64,000 bases of DNA from Sorex araneus (GCF_027595985.1 NC_073305.1:84374126-84438125); one strand, 5' to 3'. Positions 46,381 to 58,942 are shown, numbered from the stretch's first letter. The notes: generated by a model from the sequence alone, not told the origin. Made by a program: numbers and translations.

Positions 46381-47660
46381 GTAGAGAACAATTTTGTAAT
46401 TCCTTCTCATTCTCTTGCTTTCCCTATTTTCTGTTTGTCTGAGGAGGCTTCCTCTTACAATCACCCTTCAGCATTCATACTATTTTTAATTTTCATTCTT
46501 CTAGAACAGTCCAGGGCTCAAGAAGCAGGGATAAGATTTCCCAAACCCTTGAGTGAGACCTCTCGTACGTAACCAATATATGCAAGGCTAATCACCACAT
46601 GCGCCTGAGTACAAATTGATTTTGTTTGAGAGCATCTGATCTCCTCTGAAGTAAGTTTACAGTGAAAGGACTATATCTCTTTGTGTTAATGTTTAAGGAA
46701 TATAATATTACCGTCCCATACCTGCCACCACTATCCTTAGGTCCCTTCATATCCCTCTTAATCCCCACTCTGACTTGGCAAACTTAGTTCTGCTCAGGAT
46801 TTATTTCACTGACAATTGTTAACTACCTTACTTTGTTTCTTTATGTACTCTACATATAGTGGAATCATCTAATATTAGGGCCGTTGAAGGGGTGCAAGTT
46901 CTTGCAGAGGAATTCCCTAAGAGAATTTAGGCAAAAGGAAAGTTGATTAGAGAGATAAGACATTTGCTAAAGAGAGACAAATGAGCCTTTAAAAACAAAC
47001 AAACCAAAAAGCAGAGTAGAAGACTTTTGGATACCACTAGAAAAATATATTAAAAAAAAAGTTCTGTAAAACGTTTTACATTTTTTCTTGTGTTTTCTTG
47101 TATTTATGCTTTTCTTGTGTTTTGTTCAGGTTCATATACAGGTTCTTGAGTGTGAGGGGGCTGTCTACATGCTTTAGTGCTGTGAGTTAGGCCTGTGATG
47201 TCAGTATCTGACAGATAGGCTTTGAGAACAGTCTTACTGGCATGCAACTCTCTTTTTATTCAGCTGTTGCCTGCACCCTCCTGACAGGTAGTCTGTTGAG
47301 TAGCTGTAAGGGTGTAACTGGGCCTTTTTTCCTGTGACCAGAACTTCTAAGGTGTCCTAGAGGGACAAGCACTCTTTAGTGAGCAACTCTAGATTCTCTG
47401 TGAGGTGTTTTTTTCTTTTTATCTTTTTTTTTTTTTTTGCTTTTTCGGTCACCCCTAGCGATGCACAGGGGTTCTCATATAAAGATTTCATGGCAATACT
47501 AACTACATTATGATTACTGAGTGCAAAGTTCTAAGAGTTATTAAATCATAGTCAATAACTTTTTTTACATGAAATGCGTATTAATGTTTCCATTTATATA
47601 TTTAAAAAAATTTAAGTAGGTACAATTTAAATTCAACCTGTGGTCTAGACTGTGACTTTA
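46381..47660. other. Largely unassigned; decayed repeat traces
   Basis: Positions 46700-46870 resemble an old reversed L1 3' end. A SOR SINE scrap (tttttgctttttcggtcacc, then gatgcacaggggtt) lies at 47430-47476 after a T-run. Positions 47110-47420 may be an LTR remnant but cannot be assigned. Confidence 0.4.
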
Positions 47661-47676
47661 AACTATATGCATTCCA

Positions 47677-48412
<736 letters not shown>

Positions 48413-48431
48413 TATATATTCCATTACATAA

Positions 48432-48570
48432 ATGCACTGTAGCACTGTTGCCCATTGTTCATCAATTTGCTCCAGCAGGAACCAGTAACGTCTCCATTGT
48501 GAGACTTGTTGTTACTGTTTTGGGCATATTGAATGCACCACGGGGAGCTTGCCAGGCTCTGCCGCGTGAG
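48432..48570 (-). mobile_element. RTE-tailed SINE (type 2), 5'-truncated
   Basis: gcactgtagcactgttgccc to gccaggctctgccgcgtgag. The head is absent. It lies just after the family-A tail. Confidence 0.85.
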
Positions 48571-48844
48571 TCTATAAATGATAACAAAGAAAAAGAACTG
48601 GATTAATGACATTTATGTTGCCCCCTTTGTCCTGGAACATTAATTCTCTACAGTGAATTTCTTGTCATTTTCTCACCTTCACAATTTGTGTGTTTTGAAA
48701 TCAAATTTACTGATTTGATCTCAATTTTAATAGTCAATTTGAGGAACTTTAATATCCCCATGGAAGACGCTGATGTTCTCAGGTCCTGAAACTCTTTCTC
48801 TTTCAGATGCCTCTTCTCTAGTCTTTAATTCTCCAACTTTTTAT

Positions 48845-51050
48845 TATTATTATTCTCTTGTATCACTTGTAATCCTGTTGATCTTTGATTTGCTCAAGTG
48901 GGCGGCAGTAACATCTTTATTTGTCTCTGTTGTGTGCTAGTGTAGCCCAATGGTATCTGCTCGCTCCAGGGACACAAAGAGCCTCATTAGTTGGTAGGCG
49001 GCCACTCGGTCTTCTGACGCCCCTTGGAATCCAGTCGGTAACAGCTCTTGTCCAGCGGTCATCTCTGAATCGCATTATGTATCTAGCCCATCTGATTTTT
49101 GATGCTTTGGCAAACGAGACAGTGTCCCTGATTCTTGATCGTTGATGGAGGTCAGAACTCCGGATTCCTTCTCTCACTTGAGCGAGATGTGATACTCCTA
49201 GCATAGCTCTTTCAATTCCTCTTTGGGATGCCCGAATAGCATTCTCATCCTGTTTGTGTAGGGCCCAGGTCTCTGAGGCATATGTTAGTGCAGGAAGAAC
49301 AGTGGAGTCGAGAAGATGTGCCTGGGGCCGGAGGTTCTTCGTCCTCTTAACCACTTCTTCAATGCTCTTGAAGGTGTTCCACGCTGCTCTCTTCCTCCTG
49401 TGCAGTTCTGGCACCAAGTCATTCCTCATATTGAGTTCTCGATCCAGGTACACATAGCTGCTGCATTCGAAGATGTTCGTTCCATTGAGAGTAAGTGGAA
49501 CAGCAGCGACTAGATCGTTATTCATGAACATTGTTTTGCTGAGATTCAGCTGCAGTCCGACCTTTCCACACTCTTGGTCGAAGTCGGCCAGCATTTGTGC
49601 CACTTGGCTAATGTTTGGTGTTATAAGAACAATGTCATCAGCGAAGTGGAGGTGGTATAGTTGCCAACCATCTATCTTCACTCCCATTCCTTCCCATCCT
49701 AGTCATAGCATGACATTCTCGAGGTGGCACTGGAGAGTTTCAGTGAAATGGTATCACCCTGCCGAACCCCTCTCTTTACATCAATGATCACTTGCTTGTA
49801 GAATGGTGAGATCCTGGTGGTGAATCCATAACACAGCTTGAGGAGGATCCGATGTACTGAGTTTGAAGGCCCTGTTTGGCTATGGCTCCAAATGTTGAGA
49901 CCACTTCGGTCTCAAGAGAATCAAGGGCCTTCTTTAAATCAATGAACATTAGACAGAGCGACATCTTGAACTCTTGTGAAACTTCAATGAACTTGGACAC
50001 TGTGTGGATATGGTCGATCATGCTGAATCCTTTTCGGGACCCAGCTTGCTCACATGGTTGTCCCTTGTCTAGTGTTCTGCCTATTCTTTTCAAGATGACT
50101 CAAGTGAACAACTTGCAGACAATAGGCAACAGGCAGATTGGGCGATAGTTGATGATGCTGTGGATGTCTTCCTTGTACAACAGAATGGTCCTGCTGGTTT
50201 TCCATTGCGACGGAACCTTGCATACGGACAGGTGTGAAGAGCCGAGCCAGTGTATTGCCAAGTACTGGCAGCAAATTCTTCAGGGGTTTGGGTCTGACCT
50301 TGTCTGGACCAGGTGCTGTACCTTCTTTACCAAAGAAATGGCATGTTGGATTTCAGAAGGGAGGACGTTGGGAACGACATATCCATATGTGGAATTTGAT
50401 ATGTTGCAGGTGGACCTGGCTGTCAAAGAGATCCAAGTAGAAGTTGTGAATAATCCTTCCTCTCCATTGCCTTTCTGAAAGATGTGATAGATCCATCAGG
50501 ACATTGGAGGGTAGTCACCTTGGTCTTGTAGTTGGCAAAGGACAGGTGAGTGTTGCAAATACTTTTCCCGGCTTCTGCCTCATTGGCCAAATTGTTGCTC
50601 TTCTCTCTTTGTGGTCTTCCTTTATTGCTTCTCTGCATAGCTTTGCGAGCTTGGACATTAGCTTGTGGTTGCCTGACGCTCGTGCCAAACCATTTTAACG
50701 AATGAGCTCAGAGTTCCCAAAGACAGGCGTCTGCCTGTGGCTTTTCCACACTCACTATTCTTTGCGCAGTCTTGGAGGTGCTGAACCAGTCGATCGTATT
50801 CCTCGTTGAAGTTCTCGATGGGATCTTCCCACATTGCCTCAATATTGCCAAAGAGCAAAGAGTTGGTGGTCATTCTGGGAGTTCTCTTCTTAATCTTAAA
50901 CTTTGCAGACCTTTCTCCCTGCTCTGTGAAGTAGAATTTTGCACGAAGGAGATGGTGGTCCAATCCCTTTTGGAATTTTGGGACAACAGTGACATTGGTC
51001 AGGCAAAATCTTTGATTGAATATGATGTGGTCAATCACCTCCAATACCCA
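48845..51050 (-). mobile_element. RTE-clade LINE, 3' part (reverse transcriptase)
   Basis: Reading down the minus strand: an endonuclease end (VIDHIIFNQRFCLTNVTVVP near 51030), linker (RRLSLGTLSSFVKMVWHERQ), reverse transcriptase (KGFSMIDHIHTVSKFIEVSQ then LCLMFIDLKKALDSLETE near 49950; LYHLHFADDIVLITPNIS near 49650) and a C-terminal region (YASETWALHKQDENAIRASQ). The 3' terminus (gttactgccgcccacttgag) and a short ATT/AAT tail lie near 48845. Frameshifts break it. This type of polymerase primes on chromosomal nicks and can mobilise SINEs sharing its tail. Confidence 0.88.
48917..49687 (-). pseudogene. RTE reverse transcriptase C-terminal ORF fragment
   Basis: A 256-codon open segment that includes the catalytic FADD motif (residues 15-18), LQLNLSKTMFMNND, TYASETWALHKQ and RWARYIMRFRDDRW. 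The last is the usual RTE C-terminal repair-like tail. It is cut off from the upstream polymerase half by a frame break at about 49690-49780. The downstream end reaches the 3' terminus region. Confidence 0.8.
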
Positions 51051-51483
51051 GCCACTGCCATGTTCCAGACCACTTTTCGGACACTTGGGACAAACCTCAC
51101 GCACGAGTGTATCCCCACAGAACCAGGAAAAGCAGAACTTTGTGACCTTGGACTCCAGGCTCAACAAGACCCAGAAACAAGATCCTCTGTCTGCCTCCTC
51201 CAATTTCTGGTGCTCTATGGATCAAATCCAGATGCCCCACTCTGCCAGTGCCAGATAAATGCCTCACCAGCTGATCTCTACTACCTCCACTACCCAGCCA
51301 CCGCCACATGCCAGGCCACTTTCTGGACTGTGCGTCTGCTTTGCGGCCATGCAACACACCATAAGACACTTAATACCCATTTTCCATAATTTCCGCACCA
51401 TATTTGATGGGATTCAAATATGGTGTGAAACATGGGAACACCTGTAAGGGAAATTGGAGGCCACCCTAAAAGTCTCCATACCT
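51051..51483. other. Filler between the two halves of the RTE element
   Basis: About 430 bases not recognisably RTE. An imperfect direct repeat of about 45 bases (51037-51082 and 51280-51325, both containing cacccagccac-like sequence) brackets it. Origin unknown. Confidence 0.5.
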
Positions 51484-52286
51484 CTTGGAGAGCCCAGTAA
51501 GCTACCAAGAGTACTCTGCCCACACGGCAGAGCCTGGCCAGCTACTCCTGTATTTGATATGCCAAAAACAGTAACAACAATGGGCCTCATTTGCCTGACA
51601 CTGAAAGTGCCCCAAATATGATAGTGTTAAGGAGGATGATCAAGGAGAGGCTGATAAAATTTCAGGGACGAACTAGAGTGCCAAAACAAAGAAAGACTAA
51701 AACGACTGTCTGTACTTTCAACGCCCATATGTTGGCATCAGAAGCATCCATCGAGGACCTGATGGTGCAAGCGCAGAAGATCAAGTACAACATCATTGGT
51801 TTGACTGAAATGAGAAGGCATCTATAACATCATGCCATTTTCGACACTGGAGAAGAACTCTTCCTTGGAACATGCAACAACAGAAGCATCAGTGGCATCA
51901 GTGTCCTTGTCAACATGAACTTGATTTTGTTTATCAAGTTCAACATGAACTTGCCATGAGCATTGATTCATTCGAATCCCTAACAACCCGAATCGGATGA
52001 TTACACTCAAATAGATGCGGCTCACTGCCGGCAGTTTTTATCTTCATCTTCTACGCACCAACATACAACTACGATGAAGAAGAAATTGAGAAGTTCTACA
52101 TGGAGCTGAAGAAGTTCTATACAGAAGACCACACCTTCTACAAGATCATTGTCGTTGATTTCAATGCCAAGATAGGACCGAAAAGGTCACCTGAAGAACT
52201 TCACATTGGGACTCATGGCCTAGAATGGAACAAACAGGGTGAGAGACTGTCTGAGTTTATCATGTCAACCGAGCCCATCCATGGTA
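51484..52286 (+). mobile_element. RTE-clade LINE, 5' part, inverted relative to its 3' part
   Basis: The leader 51484-51670 is shared with type-2/3 SINEs (gatatgccaaaaacagtaac; agaggctgataaaatttcag). Then follows the N-terminal apurinic-type endonuclease: VCTFNAHMLASEASIEDLMV, KYNIIGLTEMRRH, NAKIGPKRSPEELHIGTHGL and [16 protein letters not shown], ending at 52290. The next residues of the family (the IDHII segment) are found at about 51040 on the other strand. Frame breaks are present. Confidence 0.85.
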
Positions 52287-54929
52287 ACTAATCAGAAATG
52301 AAAAGGGGGACATCACAACAGAAACCAAGGAGATCCAAAAGATCATCAGAGACTACTTTGAAAGTCTGTATGCCACGAAACAAGAGAACCTAAAAGAAAT
52401 GGATGAATTCCTTGATTCCTACAATATCCCAAGACTGAACCAAGAAGACTTGAAATACCTGAATAGGCCCATAAATATCAAGGAAATTGAAACTGTAATC
52501 AAAAGTCTCCCCCAAAACAAAAGCCCAGGCCCAGATGGATTTACGGGCGACACTTCCAAACATTTAAAGAAGACTTGTTGCCAGTTCTCCTCAAGCTTTT
52601 CCAGGAAATTGAAAAGAAAGGAACCCTTCCGAAGTGTTTCTACGAGACACATATCTCCCTAATAACAAAAGCAAAAAAAGACACCACTAACAAAGAAAAC
52701 TATAGACCAATATCCTTGATGAACACCGATGCGAAGATCCTCAACAAAATACTAGCAAATAGAATCCAACAACTCATCAAAAAGATCATACACCATGACC
52801 AAGTGGGATTCATCCCAGGGATGCAAGGATGGTTTAACATTCAGAAATCAATCAACATAATATATATTATATCAGCAAAAGTAAAGATAAAACCATATGA
52901 TCATATCAATAGATGCAGAGAAAGCATTTGACAAGATCCAACACCCATTCATGATAAAACCTCTCACCAAAATGGGTTTTGGAGGAACTTTCCTCAAGAT
53001 AGTCGAAGCCATTTGCCACGAACCTATGGCAAGCATTATCATCAATGGAGAAAAACTAAGGGCCTTTCCTCTAAGATTGGGGACAAGACAAGGATGCCCA
53101 CTCTCACCACTTCTCTTTAATATAGTACTGGAAGTATTAGCAATAGTCATCAGGCAAGAAAAAGATATTCAGGGATCCAGATCGGAAAGGAAGAAATCAA
53201 GCTCTCACTATTCGCAGATGATATGATACTATAACTAGAGAAGCCTAAAAGCTCTAGTAAGAAACTCTTAGAAACAATTGACCTGTACAGTAAAGTAGCA
53301 GGCTATAAAATCAATACCCAAAAATACATGGCCTTCCTATATTCAAACAATGAGACAGAGGAAAGGGACATGAAATCCCGTTCACAATCGTGCCCCAGAA
53401 AATCAAATACCTTGGAATCAGCTTAACTAAAGAAGTAAAGGACCTCTACAAAGAAAACTATAAAACGCTACTCCATGAAATAAAAGAGGATACGAGGAAA
53501 TGGAAACATATACCCTGCTCATGGATAGGGAGAATAACTATTGTCAAAATGGCAATACTCCCCAAAGCATTATACAGATTCAACGCGATCCCTATAAGGA
53601 TACCCATGTAATTCTTCAAAGAAACAGATCAAGCAATCCTGAAATTCATATGGAACCACAAACACCCACGGATAGCTAAAACAATTCTTGGGAAAAAGAT
53701 GATGGGAGGCATCACCCTCCCCAACCTTAAACTCTACTACAAAGCGGTAACAATTAAAACAGCATGGTACTGGAACAAAGGCAGAGCTGAAGACCTATGG
53801 AACAGGGTGGAATATTCCTACACACAACCTCAAGTGTATGATCATCTGATCTTTGATAAGGGAGCAAGAGATGTGAAGTGGAGCAAGGAAAGCCTCTTTA
53901 ACAAATGGTGGTGGCACAACTGGACAACCACATGCAGAAAAATGGGCTTAGACCTCGACCTGACACCATGCACAAAAGTCAGATCAAGATGGATTAAAGA
54001 CCTCAACATCAGACCACAAACCATAAGGTACATTGAAGACAAGGTCGACAAAACCCTCCACGATATTGAAGATAAAGGTATCTTCAAAGATGACAAGAAA
54101 CTGGCTAACCAAGTGGAAACAGAGATCAACAAATGGGACTACATTAAACTAAAAAGCTTCTGCACCACAAAAGATACAGTGACCAGAATACAAAGACTAT
54201 CTACAGAATGGAAAAGGATTTTTACACAATACCCATCAGATAGGGGGTTGATAGCAATGGTATATAAAACACTGACTGAACTCTACAAGAAAACATCCAA
54301 CCCCATCAAAAAATGGGGTGAAGAAATGAACAGAAACTTTTCCAAGGAAGAGATACAAATGACCAAAAGGCACATGAAAAAGTGCTCTACATCACTAATC
54401 ACCAGAGAGATGCAGATCAAAACAACCATGAGATACCACCTCACACCACAGAGACTGGCACACATCCAAAAGAACAAAAGCAACCATTGTTGGAAAGGAT
54501 GTGGGGAGAAAGGGACCCTTCTACACTGCTGGTGGGAATGCCGATTAGTTCAGCCCTTTTGGAAAACAATATGGACGATTCTCAAAAAAACTAGAGTTTG
54601 AGCTCCCATTTGACCCAGCAATACCACTGCTGGGAATATATCCCAGAGGAGCAAAAAAGTATAGTCGAAATGACATCTGCACTTACATGTTCATCGCAGC
54701 ACTGTTTACAATAGCCAGAATCTGGAAAAAACCCGAGTGCCCTAGAACAGATGACTGGTTGAAGAAACTTTGGTACATCTATACAATGGAATACTATGCA
54801 GCTGTTAGGAAAAATGAGGTCATGAAGTTTGCATATAAGTGGATCAGCCTGGAAAGTATTATGCTAAGTGAAATGAGTCAGAAAGAGAGAGACAGACATA
54901 GAAAGATTGCACTCATCTGTGGAATATAG
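52287..54929 (+). pseudogene. L1 ORF2, 5'-truncated and frameshifted
   Basis: The longest open piece is 53699-54601 (300 codons, thumb to C-terminal region). Other pieces are 52399-52662, 52575-52931, 52897-53226, 53390-53611 and 54687-54929. The endonuclease domain is missing through truncation. It appears slightly better preserved than the minus-strand L1 at 30-35 kb in its C-terminal third. Confidence 0.88.
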
Positions 54930-55395
54930 AACAATAGACTAGGAGACTAACACCCAAGAATAGTATAAATAAGTACTAGGAGGTTGACTCCATGGCTTCG
55001 AGGCTGGTCTCTCATTCTGGGCAACTCAGAGAAGGGAACACCAAGTAAAATGTGGTCGGAGGTCATGCGGGGGAAGGGTGACTCGTGCCGAATGTAGACT
55101 AGAGACTGAACACAATGGCCACTCAACACCTTTATTGCAAACCACAACACCTAATCAGAGAGAGAGAAAAGGGAATACCCTGCCATAGTGGCAGTGTGGG
55201 GTGGGAGGAGACAGGAATGGGGAGGGTAGGAGGGATGCTGTGTTTACTGGTGGTAGAGAATGGGCACTGGTGAAGGGATGGGTTCTCTAAGTTTGCATGG
55301 GGGAAACATGAGCACAAAAATGTATAAATCTGTAACCGTTCCCTCACGGTGATTCACTAATTAAAAATAAATAAATTATAAAAAAAAGACCGAAT
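52287..55395 (+). mobile_element. L1 element, 5'-truncated, plus strand
   Basis: ORF2 from within the reverse transcriptase-proximal region (52287) to RKIALICGI stop at 54929, then a 3'UTR with a G-rich tract and gtaaccgttccctcacggtg and an A/T-rich tail. Recognisable: [59 protein letters not shown] at 53211-53222 and [20 protein letters not shown]. Several frameshifts and a stop soon after FADD. About 3.1 kb. Confidence 0.93.
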
Positions 55396-55440
55396 CTAAA
55401 CGTTGGATATGGGAATCTCCTGATGGACAGTTACACAATG

Positions 55441-55712
55441 AAAAAAAATTATTATTATTATTATTGTTATTATTTATTAGTGAATCATCGTGGGGTACAG
55501 TTATATCCTTACAAACTTCCGTGCTTGTGTTTCAGTCATACAATGATTGAATACCCATCCCTCCACCAGTGCCCATTCTCCACCACCAATGGTCCCAGCA
55601 TCCTTCCCACACCCCCACTCCACCCCCTCCAAGCTGCCCCGCCTCTGTGGCAGAGCATTCCCTTTTGATTCCTCTCTCCTTTTGGGTGTTGTGGTTTTCA
55701 ATAGAGGTATCT
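55441..55712 (-). mobile_element. L1 3'UTR fragment, minus orientation
   Basis: After an ATT-rich tail (55449-55475) come gtgaatcatcgtggggtaca, cccatccctccaccagtgcc and the C-rich 3'UTR, then ttttgggtgttgtggttttc. It lies tail-to-tail with the preceding plus L1. Confidence 0.88.
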
Positions 55713-57100
55713 CCCATTTTTATATGATCTTGTCCAAATGCTACACCTCTCAAATCAATAAGTCAAGTATTTCCTTGTCTGAACCAGGATTTCTGACCTC
55801 ACAGGTGGTTAAGGTGACTCATCCAACTATTGTTCCACTTAGATCACTCTGTACTGTATAATTTATCTCTCTCTTGCTTGTGCTCTCTCCCTGTTTCCTG
55901 TCATTTAAAACTCTTTGACCAAATATTCTCATTCTTATACTTTCAATGCCTCCTCCATACTGAGATCATATTTTTTGTTGAAAAATGGAGATCCTCTCTC
56001 TACATTGAGATGGTAAGAAGCAACTAATTAGGGCAAAGGAAGGAACAGCAAATGTTCCTGTAACGTACTGTACAATTTTAGGTAGCTGACTAGTCAAACC
56101 TTTAAGGAGCCCCAGATATCTTTGGGCAAGTCTGCTAAGTAAAGGAACATTCCTTTACATGTTGCTATTTCTGCTGCTATTAACAGCCATACCTGAAATT
56201 AAATACTGAAAAGTATTTAACTGCTCTCAAAAAGAATTTATATAATTTTGGAATTATTTTAATTTTGTGCGAAAATGTTTTGTAATTTGGCTTATTTGAG
56301 CTAATATTATAGATATTAGAGAAACCGGTCATAGATCCCAGTTATTGAGGCTATGGGAGGTACACAGAATACAGAATTGTTTTTTTTTTTTAATTCTTGT
56401 GTTGCTCAGCACATTTGGTTACTCTGAAAAAACTTTAGAAAAACAACTTACTCTTTCTTAGTATAAATTGTGCAAAATAATATTTTTCCAGTTATCTGGA
56501 AGTATCTCTATAGCAGCAGGTCAGTATCTATTAAATCAGCATTTTAATTTATATCTAATGTCTCCTTTAGTTAATTTGCCAAAATGTTATGCTTTGAAAT
56601 TGACCCTCACTACACATTTATCTCAGTATCTTTCCCATTATCTCAGTAACCACTGTATTTTCTGAGCATAAGTATTATTTTTGTTGTAGTTTCCCAGTTT
56701 GTTTGCTTTGGTTGCTTATAGTGCACAAAAGGAGTAAAACGAGTCAGAATTACCTTTTATTCATGACTTTGTAGCATAACCACCTCATTATTATAGCATA
56801 GTTACTTCAAGTATCATCTTGTCACAAGAGACAACTTCACTTTTTAAAAATAATTAGTATTCCACTGATTACACATATCAGCACTTACACATCCATGGAT
56901 AACACATAGTTATCCATGGATGGGCATTTAGGTTGGTTCCATGTTTTAATTGTTTTGAATAATTAAAACAATCCAATTAAAGAAACACTCAAACCACTGA
57001 CCATAGAACAATATTTGTCTTGCAGGTAATGATGTTGCGTTCTGTTTGCTCTGAGTATTGTTTAATGATTGAAAAGTGAAAAATTACCAATATGCATTAG
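55713..57100. other. Unassigned sequence
   Basis: AT-rich DNA between PGK2 and CRISP1 with no recognised exon or repeat. A direct and inverted catggat/atccatg cluster at 56890-56925 is minor. Confidence 0.5.
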
Positions 57101-57349
57101 CTGGACTGGAGAAATAGCATAGAGAGTAGGGTGTTTGCCTTGCATGTGGCCAACCTGGGTTCGATTCCCCTGTCCCTCTCAGAGAGCCCGATAAGCTACT
57201 GAGAGTATCCCACCCGCACTGCAGAGCCTGGCAAGCTCCCTGTGGCCTATTCAATATGCCAAAAACAGTAACAAGTCTTACAACGGAGACGTTACTGTGC
57301 CTGCTTGAACAAATTGATGAACAACAGGACAACAGTGCTACAGTACTAC
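57101..57349 (+). mobile_element. RTE-tailed SINE (type 2), full length, downstream of CRISP1
   Basis: Head ctggactggagaaatagcat, B-box region gggttcgattcccc, centre cccgataagctactgagag and tail gcctgcttgaacaaattgat. A possible short target duplication is cattag (57095-57100, 57349-57354). Confidence 0.9.
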
Positions 57350-57737
57350 ATTAGTTGTTCAGGGAAAACAAAGAGTAGAGTGGATACAAGAAAAGTCGGG
57401 AAAGGAGTTAAATAATACCTAAAACTCTAGCACAGGTCATTGTTCAGGAAGTCAGTTACGCTCTCAGTCAAAATATGTCATCTTGGCAATTATAAATCAT
57501 GATATTTAAGTATTGCATTTTGAACTTGATCTTTCACTTCAAAAAGAAACTCCAAAACAACATTACATAAGAATGCACCAGGACAATAATATTGATATCA
57601 TTGTGTGATGTATTTGTATTTAGAAAGAAATAGAATCCCAAGCATAATTAAAATAAATGAAGCTCAGCAGAAGCTTCCCAGGCAAAGTAAGGTAATCCAG
57701 AAGATATTTCCCCAGCACCTCTTGCAGGTTATGAAGA
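57350..57737 (-). other. Probable CRISP1 3'UTR and downstream flank
   Basis: This AT-rich stretch follows the CRISP1 stop codon on the minus strand and ends at a SINE. I see no clear AATAAA on the minus strand before the SINE, so the polyadenylation site is not placed. No repeat is recognised in it. Confidence 0.4.
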
Positions 57738-57865
57738 TTACTTTATCTCATCTTCACACACACAAGTAGCTTTGCATAACTGATAATACACAGGGTGATC
57801 ACATCCACCACTTCCTTTGAGTTCATCACAGTCTGTGTTTTCATCGTAGTATGGGCATGGGTTAG
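57738..57865 (-). CDS. CRISP1: Last coding exon of a cysteine-rich secretory protein, CRISP1-like (partial gene)
   Basis: This exon encodes the C-terminal half of the CRISP cysteine-rich (ion-channel-regulator) domain of a secreted epididymal/sperm-coating protein. It reads NPCPYYDENTDCDELK...GCDHPVYYQLCKATCVCEDEIK then stop (TAA, plus 57738-57740). All six cysteines expected in the terminal CRISP exon are present. The CKATC-x-C-xx-EIK ending is what I associate with CRISP1 rather than CRISP2 or CRISP3. A good acceptor (pyrimidine-rich, ending TTTCAG) precedes the exon at plus 57866-57880. The exon begins with the last two bases of a split codon, as in the family. The open frame running to 57941 is intron read-through, not coding. 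Upstream exons (SCP/CAP domain, hinge) should lie at higher coordinates, and I found none before the window ends. Orientation matches PGK2. Confidence 0.85.
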
Positions 57866-58135
57866 CTGAAAGGAGAAAATCTGGTTTACGAAGCATAATA
57901 TTCTCTCTAAAATAAGTCACTGAGGAAAGAGATAAACTCACTCAAAGTTAGCTCTAGCTAATTACTGTTACAAAATAATTTTTATTATAAAATTAATATA
58001 GATGGAATAAAACATAATATTCTAAAATTACATTGTATATTATAGCTTTCATCTTCTGCTACGAAGTATTTTAGATAAATATTATGTATGGTGGTTATTT
58101 TTCATTACCTATAACTTTCAAAAAAAACTTTTGAG

Positions 58136-58309
58136 GGGCTGGAGTGATAGCACAGTGGGTAGGGCATTTGCCTTGCACGCGGCTGACCCAGGTTTGATTC
58201 CCAGCATCCCATATGGTCCCCTGAGCACTGCCAGGGGTAATTTCTGAGTGCAGAGCCAGGAGCCACCCCTGTTCATTGCTGGGTGTGACCCAAAAAGTAA
58301 AAAAGAAAA
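58136..58309 (+). mobile_element. SOR-type SINE (type 1), in CRISP1 intron
   Basis: Near-consensus from ggggctggagtgatagcaca to gggtgtgacccaaaaagt. It sits upstream of the CRISP1 last exon, antisense to the gene. Confidence 0.93.
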
Positions 58310-58319
58310 CATTTTTGAA

Positions 58320-58775
58320 TGCTGTCTTAATTCTTTTAAATTTAGCCTTTACTTCTTCTAGTTCTACTGAGATATAATTGACACATAGATTTTTATTAGT
58401 TTAATGAGTACAGAATAATGACTTAAAACATGTACTTTCTATGAAATGACTATCACTTTATTTAGCTAATATCACTTCAATCATATAATTATCTCCTCTT
58501 CCAATAAGAATTTTTTATGTCAAAATCTTAGCAACTCTCAATATATACTGTATGACATACTGCATTGCTACCTATTGTTGCCATGATGTGCTTTACGTAC
58601 ATAAAGATATGTTTAACACTTTTCACCATTCTGCCCCATTCCACCTCACCTATCCTAATAACCCTAAGATACCACCAACTTGTTTTGTTTTATCTACAAA
58701 AGCTTTTAAAATTTGTCCTATAAGTGAGGTTTTTTTCCCTCTGTTTAACATTTCACTTATCATAATCATAAGACA
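58320..58775 (-). mobile_element. Old L1 3'UTR-like fragment
   Basis: ctgagatataattgacacat and the following AT-rich order resemble an ancient reversed L1 3'UTR. Diverged. Confidence 0.4.
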
Positions 58776-58942
58776 TCTTTGAGGATGAAAGACCACTGAC
58801 CAAGTAAGTAGAAACAAACAGAAATGTGATTTCATTAAACTAAGAAGCTTTTATACCTCAAAAGCAGCAGTGACCAAAATACAGAGAGATCCCCCAAAAT
58901 GGGAAAAATTATTTACCCAGTACCCATCAGATAAAGAATATC
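58776..58942 (+). mobile_element. L1 ORF2 fragment, near-duplicate of 60227-60396
   Basis: catctttgaggatgaaagac through acccatcagataaagaat. It matches the later copy almost base for base, including shared non-consensus changes. Confidence 0.8.
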
